Source: Grammothele lineata
Lineage: Eukaryota; Basidiomycota; Agaricomycetes; Polyporales; Polyporaceae
Assembly (NCBI GenBank): GCA_002150815.3
Contig: NDFF03000317.1
Coordinates: 248,001 to 312,000 of the forward strand
Direction of reading: 5' to 3'
Length of the DNA: 64,000 bases
The position numbers and the translations under genes are program-made. Positions within the stretch are counted from its first letter, which is position 1. Each line of letters begins with the position of its first letter. The notes under the pieces were generated by a model. It was not told the origin of the DNA and ran no database searches. It saw nothing but the letters and a program-made list of their open reading frames with translations. This document shows positions 44,301-55,197 of this stretch, piece by piece.

Positions 44301-45375
44301 ACCCGCCACGTAGGAATACTGTGTGAACCAAGCCAACGCGATCAAGGTACTCCAGTCCCTACGGCATTCGAACGCGGAGCTGTCTGCCACGCTGCAGGTT
44401 GGTTGCCTACTTCACCTCTGGAATCTCGCAGGTCTTGACTGCTCCGTAGCGCCTACGGGACGACGCTACAGCGAGAAATCTCGATCTGTCAAGCTACCTT
44501 CTCGTTCCTAGTACGCTGCTCCTCGCCTTATGTATGACAAAATCTGACATTGCCTCTTAGTGCAACGGATTACACGGTATCCTCTTCTATACAAGCAGGT
44601 AAATAGTTGACACATCGGGTCCATGCAAAATCGGCTAATGTTGTTCTCGTAGATCATCCATTACACCGAGCCCGGTGAAGATAGGACCCAGATCGAGCAA
44701 GCCCAGAAGATGGCCGAGCGCGTGCTGGAACATATCAACGAGACCATTCGCGAGCACGAAGGCAAGGAGCGTCTCAAGGAAATCTCGAAGGACCTCTGGG
44801 TCGGACAAGGGTGTGTGCCTCCTTCACGACGGCTACCATCGCTGTTCGCGCACGTCAATACCAACTAATGACGGTGCCCAGACGTCTCGACCTGACCGCG
44901 CCAACCCGATACATGGGCTCTCGGAAGCTGCTCAAGGAGGGCATCTTGCTGAAGGCGAAGAGCGGGCGCAAGCTGCGCGCCTTCCTCTGCAACGACATTC
45001 TCGTTCTCACTGAGGCCACGACCAAGTCGCTCTACCGCATGGTGCGTGTTCCTCGCTCTTTGTGGCTCCAAATGGCGTAAGACTGAGGCTGTCGTAATAG
45101 CCTATCTCGCTCGCGGAGGTAGAGGTGCGCGAGCCTTCGGGTTCGAAAGGTAAGACGACAACAGTCACGCTCTTCAACGGTGTACTCACGATGTTGCCGA
45201 CGCAACAGAAGACCCATCCTTCCAACTGGCAACGGCATACCCTCGTGGTGGCGACGCCGTCGCATTGCGCGCCACCTCCGTGCGCGATGCCCAAGCGTGG
45301 ATGCAGGCCATCCACAGCGCCAGCAAACGGTGTCGAGACGCACAGCGGCGTGCAATGAGGAAGTCTCGCGGTTGA
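38371..45375 (+). CDS. CIN1: Intersectin-like endocytic scaffold with RhoGEF (Cin1 type)
   Basis: A 7 kb gene with about 15 exons. The N-terminus has QTGFPGQ-type repeats, then one EH domain (about residues 228-320, KNYDQIFRAWDLQGTGFI and LADVDNRGKLNLAEFHVAMG). A coiled coil and an Arg/Asp-rich stretch (RDRDRDYDRPRS) follow, and a long Pro/Ala region. A WH2 actin-binding motif (ALLSAIQAGRTLRKAK) is near 41740. Two SH3 domains come next (YRVRSLYAYEAQRPEE from 42250; AHALYDYNGSNADELPFSEG from 42548), then an acidic linker. A DH/RhoGEF domain follows (ELIVTEAAYVRDLQ to LVPMQRITRYPLLYKQ), and a PH domain ending QAWMQAIHSASKRC. The stop is TGA 45373-45375. The order matches animal intersectins and Cryptococcus Cin1. 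It probably couples clathrin endocytosis with actin and Cdc42. Retention of the intron at 42194 would stop the protein before the SH3 domains. Confidence 0.9.
38395..38655 (+). repeat. In-gene QTGFPGQ repeat region
   Basis: The first 95 residues of the intersectin contain about seven imperfect copies of a unit like PQQTGFPGQ, with a matching DNA repeat ccccagcag(a/c)c(a/c)ggcttcccc. Such QTG-type repeats also occur in Pan1/End3-like endocytic scaffolds, where TG-rich repeats are Prk1-type kinase sites. Confidence 0.75.
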
Positions 45376-47021
45376 AACCGGGTCTAGACGCAGTATTATA
45401 GCGTTTAGGATGCCGTTGTCGTGGCGTGGCGACTCTTAGAAGAGCGACGAGGGAGTAATTATTGAGTACGGTATGAAGCTTTATAGTCTCCGCAGCTTGG
45501 ATAGGAAGGGGACGAGATGTGTATGTATTCGCGATCCATGTCTCCTACACTAGTGTAATATACAAACAATTCTCAACCACGCGTGCGCCGACGACGTAGA
45601 AAAACATAGACGAGACGGCCTAGAGAGCAAAAAATCGTCAGTTAGCAAAGACTCAACATTATAGAACGACCGCAAAAGATCAGAGAACCGCGTCTCGACA
45701 GTTGCCGACCCCGAAGGGACAGGCTCTCAGACGGCACTTCCTAATTGCATTCGGTTTGGGGATCATCCGAAGCGGCAGGTCGTGGCTGCACGGGAGACGA
45801 GGAAGCATCACACTCACACAATGCCAACGAGATCCTCCCTATCTCCTGCGCTTGCGCGACGCTCTTGAAGTTGGATTGTGAAAGGGAATCACTGCGAGTA
45901 AGAGTGCGATCAGCAACACGTCAAAGACATAAAGGTCGCAAGAAGAAATGGATTCAGTGGTGCAATATTGTTTGGCTAAATGCTCTGTCTTCTCGTCTTA
46001 GCCTCGAGCTACGACTGGGGCGACAGCTAATTCATCACTATAAAGACTGAAAGAGATGCCCACCTTACACATAACACCAGACGTGCAGAATAGAAGGAGG
46101 CGGCGAAGAGAAGGGAGACGGGAAGACAAGCGCAAGATGCAGCTTCGTCTCAGACGCGGCCGAAATTTGTACTGAACTCGAAAGCCACGTGGACACGTCC
46201 AGGTTAGGATGGAATCACGTGCATTATTGGTTACCCGCGAGCGGCGATTGAATTTCGCAAGTCCGAGTTTCGCGGAATCTGTTCAGGCGATTTCACCTTT
46301 GCATCTTTTCCCGTTAGCACGTAGTATTGGATAGATACACTAAGGCCTTACACTGCCATGAAGAGCTCTGCGAGAGCGTATGTATAACCGTAATCATCCG
46401 ACCGCTCCGCCGACATGTCGACCTCAAAGGCAGTCTTATCGCTGGTGCGCATTCTTTGTTCCTCCCGTCCTTTTCCAGTAGAAATGAATCCCCGGTTGAA
46501 GAACACATATAATCTATGAGGAGGAACGCGAGTTGACGTAAATGTCAGGCTGGGTAGTATCGCAGCGTCTGTGCAGTGCTTTGGCGGACGGACTTGTATC
46601 CATGCTCGCCAGGCCAGGTAGGGTATGTGTGCTCTCGCGCCGGTGTCTACGAATGGGAAGTGATGGCTAACGGATCCAGTGCCGAGCAATGGAGCTGTTG
46701 CACGTCGTGTCTGGGCGAGTACGCACTGATTGCTCATCGGATGCTTGTCTGCTTGTCGGGCGCAGATGAAGCCCAACGTACTTGCCACGCATGGAATGTC
46801 TCGGCCGACTGCAAGAACCAGCGTGCGCTACTCGGGGAAGCTGTATCGGGGAGGCCGCCATTTGAGAAACTCGTCATACATAGAACGAATTGTGAAACGT
46901 TGCAACGGGACTATAGTGGTTTGAAAGTCGTGCTCGTGAAGCATTGCGAGGAGCGAGAGAGGCAGTGGAATTAAATGACGATACACATAGCCGAAACAAA
47001 GCGGGAAGAACGCAGGCCGGG
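45376..47021. other. Long spacer, no supportable gene
   Basis: About 1.65 kb between the 3' ends of the intersectin and mS33 genes. A 146-codon minus frame (46348-46788) has no recognisable domain and no good splice context. The region is AT-richer than neighbouring genes. Confidence 0.45.
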
Positions 47022-47399
47022 CTACCGCTTCCTCGACATACGGCGCGACTCCGCTAAGAATGAGTGCATCGTCAGACGTGTGAGGCGTCAAAAAGCAAAC
47101 GAACACGCACCTGCCGACTTCGCCTTCTTGGGCGCGCCCTTCCCCCTCCGCTTCTTGTCCTCCACGTCCCAGAGACGCTGGTTCTCGTCCCAGTCCTGGA
47201 TCTTGAAGCCCCCGGGCATGTGGTTGAACTTGCGCACAGTGAGCTCGTCGGGGTAGTAGCGGACCATGGACGGCCCGCGGAGGCGAGCGCGAAGGTACTT
47301 CGCGCCTGTGCGGACGGAGGTGGGATTGTACGACGTCTGGAAGATTTCGCACCGCAGGCGGTTGAGGGCGGCGAGGCGGGCGGGTGCGACGGCTGACAT
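47022..47399 (-). CDS. RSM27: Mitochondrial small-subunit ribosomal protein mS33 (Rsm27)
   Basis: Two exons give 106 residues. ATG 47399 (MSAVAPARLAALNRLRCEIF) continues into QTSYNPTSVRTGAKYLRARL and RGPSMVRYYPDELTV, the core of the mS33/MRPS33/Rsm27 family. A short basic tail is completed by a second exon: KKAKSA joins AESRRMSRKR and a TAG at 47022-47024. The intron has GTGCGT..CTTAG ends. The protein is part of the mitochondrial small ribosomal subunit head. Without the splice the frame ends in unrelated residues, which supports the two-exon model. Divergent from SUV3. Confidence 0.9.
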
Positions 47400-47938
47400 T
47401 GCGCGTCGGTGAGGATGGACCCGAAGGCTGAGTAGACGGAGGCGAAGGTGGTGGTGGATTCGTTGCGGAGGTGGCAAAGCGTGCGTCCCGATGGGGAAGG
47501 GGACGCAACATGGACAAATAAAATTCGACGCGTCGCGCCGTGGCGCCGGACGCGACGCGCTCGAAGCCGCCACGGGCTCATTTCTGGCGGGTCTCTCCAG
47601 TAGCTCTGCGTCGTTTTCTTCTACGAAGCTTGCACTTCTAGTCCGCGTCACTCACGACACCCTTCAACTTGTGCGCGACACCCCCCTTCAGCAGCCACAA
47701 TAGGAGCTCTTAGGAGGAAGCGTTGTAGGTCTACGAGTAGAAAGGTGAGGGTCCGCAACACAGTTTCTTGCTCCTGGCAAGGCAAGACTCGCACCATAGA
47801 GTCGGAGGGATAGAGCAGGTATCCCAATGTCTGGTGTCTTGTCCGGCCAATACGCGGAAGCAATTGTATGGATTGGGTGTATGCGATCATAACATTGACA
47901 TCGAGCTTGCTATAGGGATTCATACCTTTCCTGCGCCT
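47400..47938. promoter_or_regulatory. Divergent promoter region, mS33 / SUV3
   Basis: 540 bp between two start codons of mitochondrial gene-expression genes. The frame upstream of the SUV3 start is open to about 47768, but it does not add a better targeting sequence. Confidence 0.45.
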
Positions 47939-50480
47939 ATGCAACGCATTGCCCACATCCTGCGCGTACAATGTCGGCCACCACTCCTCAGACCTCTCTC
48001 CAGCACTTGCCATGTGCGGCTTCTCTCGAGCAAAACCAAGGCCTTTAAAGCCCAAGGTCGATCAGCCACCTCACCACAATCTGAGCGGAAACCATGGCAT
48101 CGCCGGGACGACCGGAAGTCTGAGAGTCGTATCCGCGTAGCTGCGCAAGACATACCAGAGTATTTCGCGCTCAACGTCCATGCTTGGCTGTCGCAGGCCA
48201 ACAGCCGGCTCTCAGACCGGTTACGACGATTCGGCATTCCTCCCAAGACGTTGCGCCCGCTGCTCAAGACCTACGTCGCAGAAGTCGCGAACGGGAACGT
48301 TTTCGACGCTATCAACTATAGCGAAGACGAGCTCGCCCGGATCTCTCTGGACCTGTCCGCCGACTCCGCCGAGGCTATCGACCGATGGTTCACGCGCATC
48401 CTCTTCGAATGGGCTAGCCGCCCAGAGGGCTCCGCCGCGCTCGAACGCCAAGTGTCCACCGAAGCCCTCGAGCAGATGCAGTCCCTCTTCCGCGCCGCCG
48501 ACCTCTCGAACGTCGCCTGGGAGTACCCCGTCGCGCGTTGCACGCGCCCGCGCAAGTTCATCATGCACGTCGGGCCCACCAACAGCGGCAAGACGCACAA
48601 CGCGCTCCGGGCGCTCGCCGCCGCGCGCCGCGGCGTGTACGCGGGCCCGCTCCGGCTGCTCGCGTACGAGATCTATGACAGGCTGAATAACGGGCAGATC
48701 GTCCCCGCCGGGGTGGACCCTGCGCCCGACGCGGAGCCGGACTCGCAGAGCAACGCGGACTTCGTAGCGGAGGCCGCCGTCGCCGCGCAAGGCAAGGGGA
48801 AGGGGGAGGGCGCGAAGGGACCAGTCGTGACGCGCAAGGGCGACCCGCGCTTCGCGCGCGCATGCAACATGATCACGGGCGAAGAGCACAAGGTCGTCGA
48901 CCCGGCGGCGTCGCTGTTGAGCTGCACGGTGGAGATGACGCCGCTGTCGACGTTCTGGGACGTCGCGGTCATCGACGAGATCCAGCTGATCGCGGACCGG
49001 CAGCGCGGGGGCGCGTGGACGGCCGCGGTGCTCGGGCTGCACGCGAGCGAGATCCACCTGTGCGGGGAGGAGTCGGCGGTGCCGCTTATCGGGGCGCTCG
49101 TGCGCGAGCTCGGGGACGAGCTGGAGGTCCAGCGCTATGAGCGTCTGACGCCGCTCGTCGTCGCTGACCAGAGCTTGCAGGGCGATTTGGGCAAGGTCAA
49201 GAAGGGCGATTGTGCGGTGGCGTTCTCGAGGAGTGGTATCTTTGGGCTCAAGACTGCCATCGAGGCGAAGACGAAGCTGCGCTGTGCACTCGCGTACGGA
49301 CGGCTCCCGCCGGAAATCCGTGTTGAGCAGGCTTCGCTTTTCAATGATGCCAAGTCTGGGTACAACGTCCTCGTCGGCAGCGATGCAATAGGACTAGGCC
49401 TCAACCTGTATGTCCCTTTCGCAGATCACAAGAATTGTTCGTACTAACATGCTGTGTTTCCAGGAAGATCAAGCGGATCATCTTCGAGCAGGTCGCCAAG
49501 TTCGACGGCAAGCAGCTGCGCACGCTCTCGACATCCCAAATCAAGCAGATCGCGGGACGCGCCGGCCGGTTCGGCCTGCACGAAGACGATGGGGTCGGCG
49601 TAGTCACGACCCTGCACGAGAAGGATCTCGCAATCGTCCGCAAAGCCCTGGCAGCGCGTTTCGAACCTCTGCCTCACGCACGGCTCTCTGCAAGCAACGA
49701 GTCGTTCTCCAGGATCCTGAACGTGCTCCCTCTGGGTGCGACCAACTCGACGGTCGCGGACGTGTACGTCTACGTGTCGAAGCTTTCGCCGCTGAACGAG
49801 TTCCTCTCGGTGGACGACCTGCGGCAGAGCATGCAGTTCATCGACGCGTTCATCGACTGCCTGCCGATTTCAGACCGACTCACGCTGCAGAACTCGCCGT
49901 GCCCGTGGCGAGACGCGAACGCTGCGAACGCGGCGCGGGTCATGATCGAAATCTACCGCGACGACTACCTCGTCCCCGTCGAGACGATGCTGCACCGCGC
50001 GGGCCTGCTCCCGAAGCTCAACAAGGCGCTCGCGCTCATGGAGGGCGCGGGCAAGAAGGCGCCGGTCGCGAAGGAGGTCGTAAACCTGCTCTCGGACCTC
50101 GAGACGGTGCACAAGGTGATCGTGCTCTACCTGTGGTTCAGCCACCGGTACGCGGTCGCGTTCCCGGACATGGCGAAGTGCTACCAGCTCCGGCACGCGA
50201 CGGAGCTCGCGATGGACTGGTGCTTGGAGGTGCTGCACCAGATGCGCGTCATGGCGGACGACCCGGCGGCGATTGCGCACAGGGCGGTCGTGCAGCGGAG
50301 GCCGCCGGCGCCGGGCGTGGATGATGAGGCGAAGAGCTCGTCGTTGTTGCGGTTCCCCGACCTCAACATGGTGCTGCAGAGTCCGGACAGTGCGTCTTCT
50401 CAGTTTTTGGCTTCTGTCTTTCCCCAGTGCTAATGTTTGCTGTGACGACAGACGATCGAGTGCTCAACATCGTTCGGTGA
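47939..50480 (+). CDS. SUV3: Mitochondrial ATP-dependent RNA helicase Suv3
   Basis: About 810 residues. ATG 47939 (MQRIAHILRVQCRPPLLRPL) gives a basic, acid-free presequence for mitochondrial import; the open frame upstream lacks that feature. Helicase motif I is MHVGPTNSGKTHNALRAL; motif II is VAVIDEIQLIADRQRG with the DEIQ box. Motif VI is QIAGRAGRFG in exon 2, which starts at about 49465 after an intron with GTATGT..TTCCAG ends. A Gly/Ala/acidic insert (near 48715-48830) is unusual. The C-terminal part has the Suv3 CTD (LEVLHQMRVMADDP). A last small exon reached by GTGCGT..CGACAG, with a gctaat branch site, gives NDRVLNIVR and a stop at 50478-50480. Without that splice the stop is at 50433. 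The protein unwinds RNA in the mitochondrial degradosome. Confidence 0.9.
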
Positions 50481-50752
50481 CGGAGCTCACTCCTTCACGG
50501 AGGGAACGTCACGTGCGACAGGTGTTTGCGCCGCTTTGGCGTGCTGTCGGGCGAGGTTCAAGAGCCCGCGGGAGGAGCGACGCGTCCTCTTCCTCAACCA
50601 ACACGAAGCTCGCCCATCTCTCCCCGACACCGCCTTCATCCCGTTCTTTGCGCACGCTCCTTTAGGCTCGGCTGGACCACTACGCACTGCGCCTCGTCTC
50701 GAAGACTTTATACACCACTACTCCTACTACCACTACCTCTATCGCCGCCATA

Positions 50753-51439
50753 ATGATCTTCTTCCGCCTAATCCTCGCCTTCTCCCTCTCCCTCTCCCCG
50801 GCCGTCTCCCTTGCGCGCCCTGCGACCCACCCCGTCACCGCTGAAGACCTGTCCCGCTCCATGACGTCCACCGAACCGGGCATGCTCCTCGGACGTCGCT
50901 ACACCCTCCTCGGCCACCGCGCGCTAGGCCCCGCCCCCGTGGTCTCGCACGACCTGTACGCCAAAGACCTCCCTGCTGCCGACTCGTCCTCGACCACACC
51001 CTCCCTCGCCCCGCGCGCAGCCCTCTTCCCGAAGTACGTCGCCGACCGTTCCGACGACGTCTGGACGCACGCCTACGCCCGCCGGGACGACGGCGGCCTC
51101 GCTTCGCTCCTCGGCCTCGGCTCCTCTTCCGCCTCCACTTCGGACGCGGACTCGTACCCGGAGCTGGACTCGCCAAAGGGGGACGCGGCTGAGCCGACGG
51201 GGGCCGTGGGCGCGGCCGGCTTCCCGCCGAGCACGGAGGCGGAGCCGAACTACGTCTCGCACGTCGGGCCCTTCACGGACAACGCCGTCCCCGCTGCCCC
51301 GATCGAGCCTGGCGCCGTCGTGCCCTCCGCTGCTGCCGTCCCGGCCTCGACAGCGGGCGCGGCGCAGGCGACGAAGATGGTGAAGGTCAAGGCGACGTCA
51401 CACGCGCTCAAAGGCGGGAGGGTGGCGGGAAAGGCTTAG
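50753..51439 (+). CDS. Predicted secreted Ser/Ala/Pro-rich protein
   Basis: An intronless frame of 228 codons. ATG 50753 (MIFFRLILAFSLSLSPAVSL) gives a clear signal peptide with a cleavage site near residue 20-22. A tttatac element lies about 45 bp before the ATG. The rest has no domain I recognise. It is rich in Ser, Ala and Pro (AADSSSTTPSLAPRAALFPK, TSDADSYPELDSPKGDA) and contains a few possible dibasic processing sites (GRRY, YARRDDG). Only the leader and the tail (MVKVKATSHALKGGRVAGKA) look constrained. There are no cysteines, so it is not a disulphide-rich effector. It may be a cell-wall or extracellular protein; function unknown. Confidence 0.65.
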   Translation: MIFFRLILAFSLSLSPAVSLARPATHPVTAEDLSRSMTSTEPGMLLGRRYTLLGHRALGPAPVVSHDLYAKDLPAADSSSTTPSLAPRAALFPKYVADRSDDVWTHAYARRDDGGLASLLGLGSSSASTSDADSYPELDSPKGDAAEPTGAVGAAGFPPSTEAEPNYVSHVGPFTDNAVPAAPIEPGAVVPSAAAVPASTAGAAQATKMVKVKATSHALKGGRVAGKA

Positions 51440-51918
51440 ACGAGAAAGGCTTAGACGGGGACGAGAAAGTATTCTAGTAATGTCTTGTCGACGACGGAGG
51501 CGTGCTGTGTGACGTGCGCCTCACACCCCACTCTACATCACCGGTGTTGTAGTAATAGACGCAATACTCTTTGGATTTTGATCTGTTGTCGTGCGTTGGC
51601 AATTATTCGTCGTTTGACGACCTTTCCACTAGCGTGTAGTACCTTTGTTCGCCATTGGACTTCATTCATTTCCCTTTGGAAAACCAACTCGCTGACATGT
51701 TTACCGCAGACTCGACGCAAGCACATAGGTCAAAACAGATTATTGGGGCTGGCTCTCCTATATAAATCTGGAAAATCCCTCTCATCCCTCACAACCACGA
51801 CCCCTCCACGTAGGTTCGTCTGCTCGTTCACGATACGAACTGTCTGATGCTGACTTCCAATATGCCTTTATAGCGGCGGCGCCACTTGTTTTCCTCGTGA
51901 ACGTCCTATCACCTGCAC
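51440..51918. other. Spacer, no supportable gene
   Basis: About 480 bp between the secreted-protein gene and the next F-box gene. It is AT-rich near 51540-51770 and has a ctatataaatc TATA-like element at 51759, about 160 bp before the F-box ATG. Confidence 0.45.
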
Positions 51919-53694
51919 ATGACTTCCCAAGAGAGTGACACAATCACCGACGTCGATGGCTCCGTGGACTTTCCCTTCTTCCACAATATCGCCGCGCCCA
52001 TTCATCGACTACCGCCAGAAATTCTATCCATGATCTTCGTCTGGACGCTCTGTGGAGAGCATCTTAAAACTTCCATTGTCACAGCCGTCTGTCGTCACTG
52101 GCGGGCTGTCGCGCTGCAAACTCCGGAGCTCTGGGAAAGGGCTCTTTCGACCAGCGAGTTCGACTTTCGAGAGGATCCGCGAAACCACCTATCCCGCAAA
52201 CGTTGCCTCGAGTACCTCGGGTTTGCCCTACCGCGATCGGGAGCTAGGAAGATCAGCCGCCTTTTCGTCGTAGCGTTCCCGACAACGCTGGCTCCCCTCT
52301 TGTCGCCGCACTTGGATCGGATCGTTACGTTCGCGGTCTTCCTTCAGGACGTTTCGGACCTTCGCACCACACACACCGTATTATCTGCAGGTTCTGCTTC
52401 TCTGGAGACACTCAACATTCGAGTCATGGCAAACCAGAATGGCCCGCCTTATTGGTGGGACCGTGAGGGCCTGCTGGGCACTATGGAACCTCTGACCACC
52501 AAGGCGGTGCCGCGTCTCGCGATCCTTGTCGCACCAGGACGTCTCACCCCACTCTTTGCGCCGGGCTCATTGAGGTGCTTCCATTGTAACTTCGGCCCGC
52601 GATTCCGTTCACGCGAAGAGTTCCTCAACGCCATTGAAGGGCTAAGCCGCAGTCACAACACACTTATAGAGTCGATGGTGTTTGTTCACTCGGTACCTTG
52701 GATCCAGCCATTCTCGAGCGGCCGCGTTGTCAACCTTCCTAGAACGCTTAAAGTCATCGTAATCAAGGATTATCCCGACATTGCTCGGTCCGCGCTGGCC
52801 TGCTTCAAGCCTAGTCCGACTGCCACGCCCGCCCGGGTGAGCGTTGCGCTCGACCGGACCGAGTCCTCGACGCAATACGACTGGGAATCCTCCGTGTTTA
52901 CTCAGTCTGCGCACTTCGCTTCCGCCGTGTCAAAAATCCGCGCTGTGAGAATAGGATACCTAATACGTTGTACCCGGGGCGACTTTGAATCGATATATAT
53001 CGAAGGAACAGAACTCCATCTGAGAGGTCAAAACCGAGGGCATCTCGCCGTAGTGTTCTATCCATCTACGCTTCCACCGGATCAGCCTGAGCGGCTCTAC
53101 AACCTCCTCCTCCACAACACCGGTGCACGGATTGTTTTTCTTTCCTTGGAAATAGACGATCTGTTCGGCCATCCAATCACCACAGAGTGGGCGCGACGAC
53201 TTCTACGCAAGTTCCCACTTCTGGTCGGTCTAAAGGCAGAAGGGCGCGTTGCCACTGTCGTCCTCGATGCTTTGAAGGCAGACGCACCTCCTCAACCTCC
53301 GGCGGGCACGCCTCAATCACAGGTCTCACCCGTGTGCCCCGGACTATTTTGGCTCGTAGTGAATTTCAGCATAGAGCAGCGCAACGTCGCCGACGCGTTG
53401 AGGACCGAAGGCATCCGTGCCCCGCTGGTCACCGCCTTCCTCCGCGACAGATGCGCGTTCATGGAGCGTTGCCTACGGGGCCGGCCCAGCCTGCAGACTG
53501 TGCACTGGTCAGAGCACGAGTACGTTCAGAAGCGGCCCGCGGCGGAGGTGATTGCGAACAAGTCGCGGCCGTTGAAGCGGCTTAACCTCACTGACTGCGA
53601 TCTCGAGGCGGCTGGGCTGCGTGATCTTGCGGCGTCAGTGGGTGCACTGGTAGTGCCTGAAACCATTTCGTTTGTTCCCCAGCGACCTGCGTAG
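51919..53694 (+). CDS. F-box protein with LRR-like C-terminal region
   Basis: A single-exon gene of 591 codons, ATG 51919 (MTSQESDTITDVDGSVDFPF). The F-box is IHRLPPEILSMIFVWTL followed by AVCRHWRAVALQTPELW at residues 27-75. Segments after it parallel the other family members: RLFVVAFPTTLAPLLSPHLD, then LAILVAPGRLTPLFAPGSLR. The C-terminus has LRGRPSLQTVHWSEHEYV, the local signature with the WSE element kept and the GSRL element changed. The expected role is an SCF adaptor with an unknown target. A TATA-like box at about 51759 may belong to it. Confidence 0.83.
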   Translation: MTSQESDTITDVDGSVDFPFFHNIAAPIHRLPPEILSMIFVWTLCGEHLKTSIVTAVCRHWRAVALQTPELWERALSTSEFDFREDPRNHLSRKRCLEYLGFALPRSGARKISRLFVVAFPTTLAPLLSPHLDRIVTFAVFLQDVSDLRTTHTVLSAGSASLETLNIRVMANQNGPPYWWDREGLLGTMEPLTTKAVPRLAILVAPGRLTPLFAPGSLRCFHCNFGPRFRSREEFLNAIEGLSRSHNTLIESMVFVHSVPWIQPFSSGRVVNLPRTLKVIVIKDYPDIARSALACFKPSPTATPARVSVALDRTESSTQYDWESSVFTQSAHFASAVSKIRAVRIGYLIRCTRGDFESIYIEGTELHLRGQNRGHLAVVFYPSTLPPDQPERLYNLLLHNTGARIVFLSLEIDDLFGHPITTEWARRLLRKFPLLVGLKAEGRVATVVLDALKADAPPQPPAGTPQSQVSPVCPGLFWLVVNFSIEQRNVADALRTEGIRAPLVTAFLRDRCAFMERCLRGRPSLQTVHWSEHEYVQKRPAAEVIANKSRPLKRLNLTDCDLEAAGLRDLAASVGALVVPETISFVPQRPA

Positions 53695-55197
53695 TAGGAG
53701 TCACAAGAAGGCCCCCAGTATCAAGCGAAGAAAATCGAATGGCCTGCTAGAAGTGCCACCGGCCTTCGACTTTATATCATTCATCTCTGTTGCTCGGTCC
53801 ACAAATCTTTACTTATCCTCTGTTAGTAGTAAACATATAATGTTGTTATGACTTCTTTCACGATCAGTACCAACTTCGTACTCATTCGAAGTGGGGATCC
53901 CGATCCAGAGGTAAGCGGAGGCAACTTGGAGGCGCTTCGTCGGAGTTCCCATGCATTTGAACGAGCGTCTACCGTGCGACTCTTGTCGTGGCACCGAGTC
54001 CTTGCGCCCCGCTGTCATTGCTTTCCTCCTTCCCTTGCTCCCTCATATGATGACACTTGAACGAAACCGTGCAACCAGATACACAAAGCCCCTGGAGGCA
54101 ACACCGAGTGGCGTGACGACATCACCGAAGATATGCAGCTGAGTGCAGTGACAAATTACAAGATGTCCGAGGGACGCCGATGTATGTAGCTTCAAGGAAG
54201 GAGGCGCGAATCGGGAAGACGTCCCCGAGGCAATTGGCGCCAACTACGCCTGTTGAGCAGTATTAGCATCTAATTGCGGCTCACGGCACTGGCGACACCG
54301 AGAAGGGCTTCGGTGAAAGGAAATCTGCGTAACGTGGCACAGCACGAGCGTAGAAGAGGGCGTAGTGAGAATCTAGACTCCTTCAATTTGTACCGTGGCG
54401 TTAATAGTTTGATTTGCCTCCAGCTACTTACTTCATCGACCTTCGGGTAGATGGGTGATGCGTTTCGAGAGAAGCACATTGCACCCATGCCTCGGAGACG
54501 AGCTGACCCGGTCCCCTCTTCTCACACATTCTGTGGCGTTTATGGAGGCGACATGCTCTGGCACAGTGGCCCTTCTAATAGTATGGATGGTTCGTGTGGC
54601 GATCATCCGCATCGACACAGGTAGCGAGGCGGACAACAGTCACAACACCGAGTGCTTGCCACAACGCTCAACGCTGCGCCCGGGACAGACAGACGAGTGA
54701 GACGCATGCCAGTGCATCTCTATGGGAGAACGGCCCATGAACGCTCATATTTGAACGTTTTGAATCCGTGGCCCGGGTCCCTAGGGTGTTCAAAGTTGTC
54801 ACTGTGGCGTCACGGGCTTTTTTCGGCGCTCTAGCAATGGGGTGATAGAGGAGCCAACGGACGGTTTTACACGTATGCATCTGCGAGGCGTTGTCGACGA
54901 CGAGTATTGCTCGAACGCTTAACGTAACATGGAAGGATCAGGAACGCGCAAGTTGACTCAACTGAGCCCCAGGCATGCACGACTGCATATTTAAAGAGCA
55001 GTTTCGACACCATCCTCAGGTTTTCGCACAACACTCTCTCGCGCTTCTCTTCTCCAACCAGAGCGCGCATTTCCACTGGCAAGAGCATTCTTACTCCCGC
55101 ATATTACGGACCAAGCTTGATAGTGAGTGTACTACACCGTTCGCTGGTTGCCCAACTTCACGTTCACTTCCCACATTACGCAGGCGTACTACGGCTC
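53695..55197. other. Spacer, no supportable gene; 5' leader with probable intron at right end
   Basis: About 1.5 kb. Frames here are short and unrelated to known families. The right end, 55120-55182 (gtgagtgtac..cattacgcag), looks like an intron in the 5' leader of the next F-box gene, since both splice ends are canonical and the ATG comes 15 bases later. Confidence 0.4.

Noticed and set aside
46348..46788. 146-codon minus-strand frame between intersectin and mS33
   Set aside because: No family resemblance and no supporting splice or promoter context.
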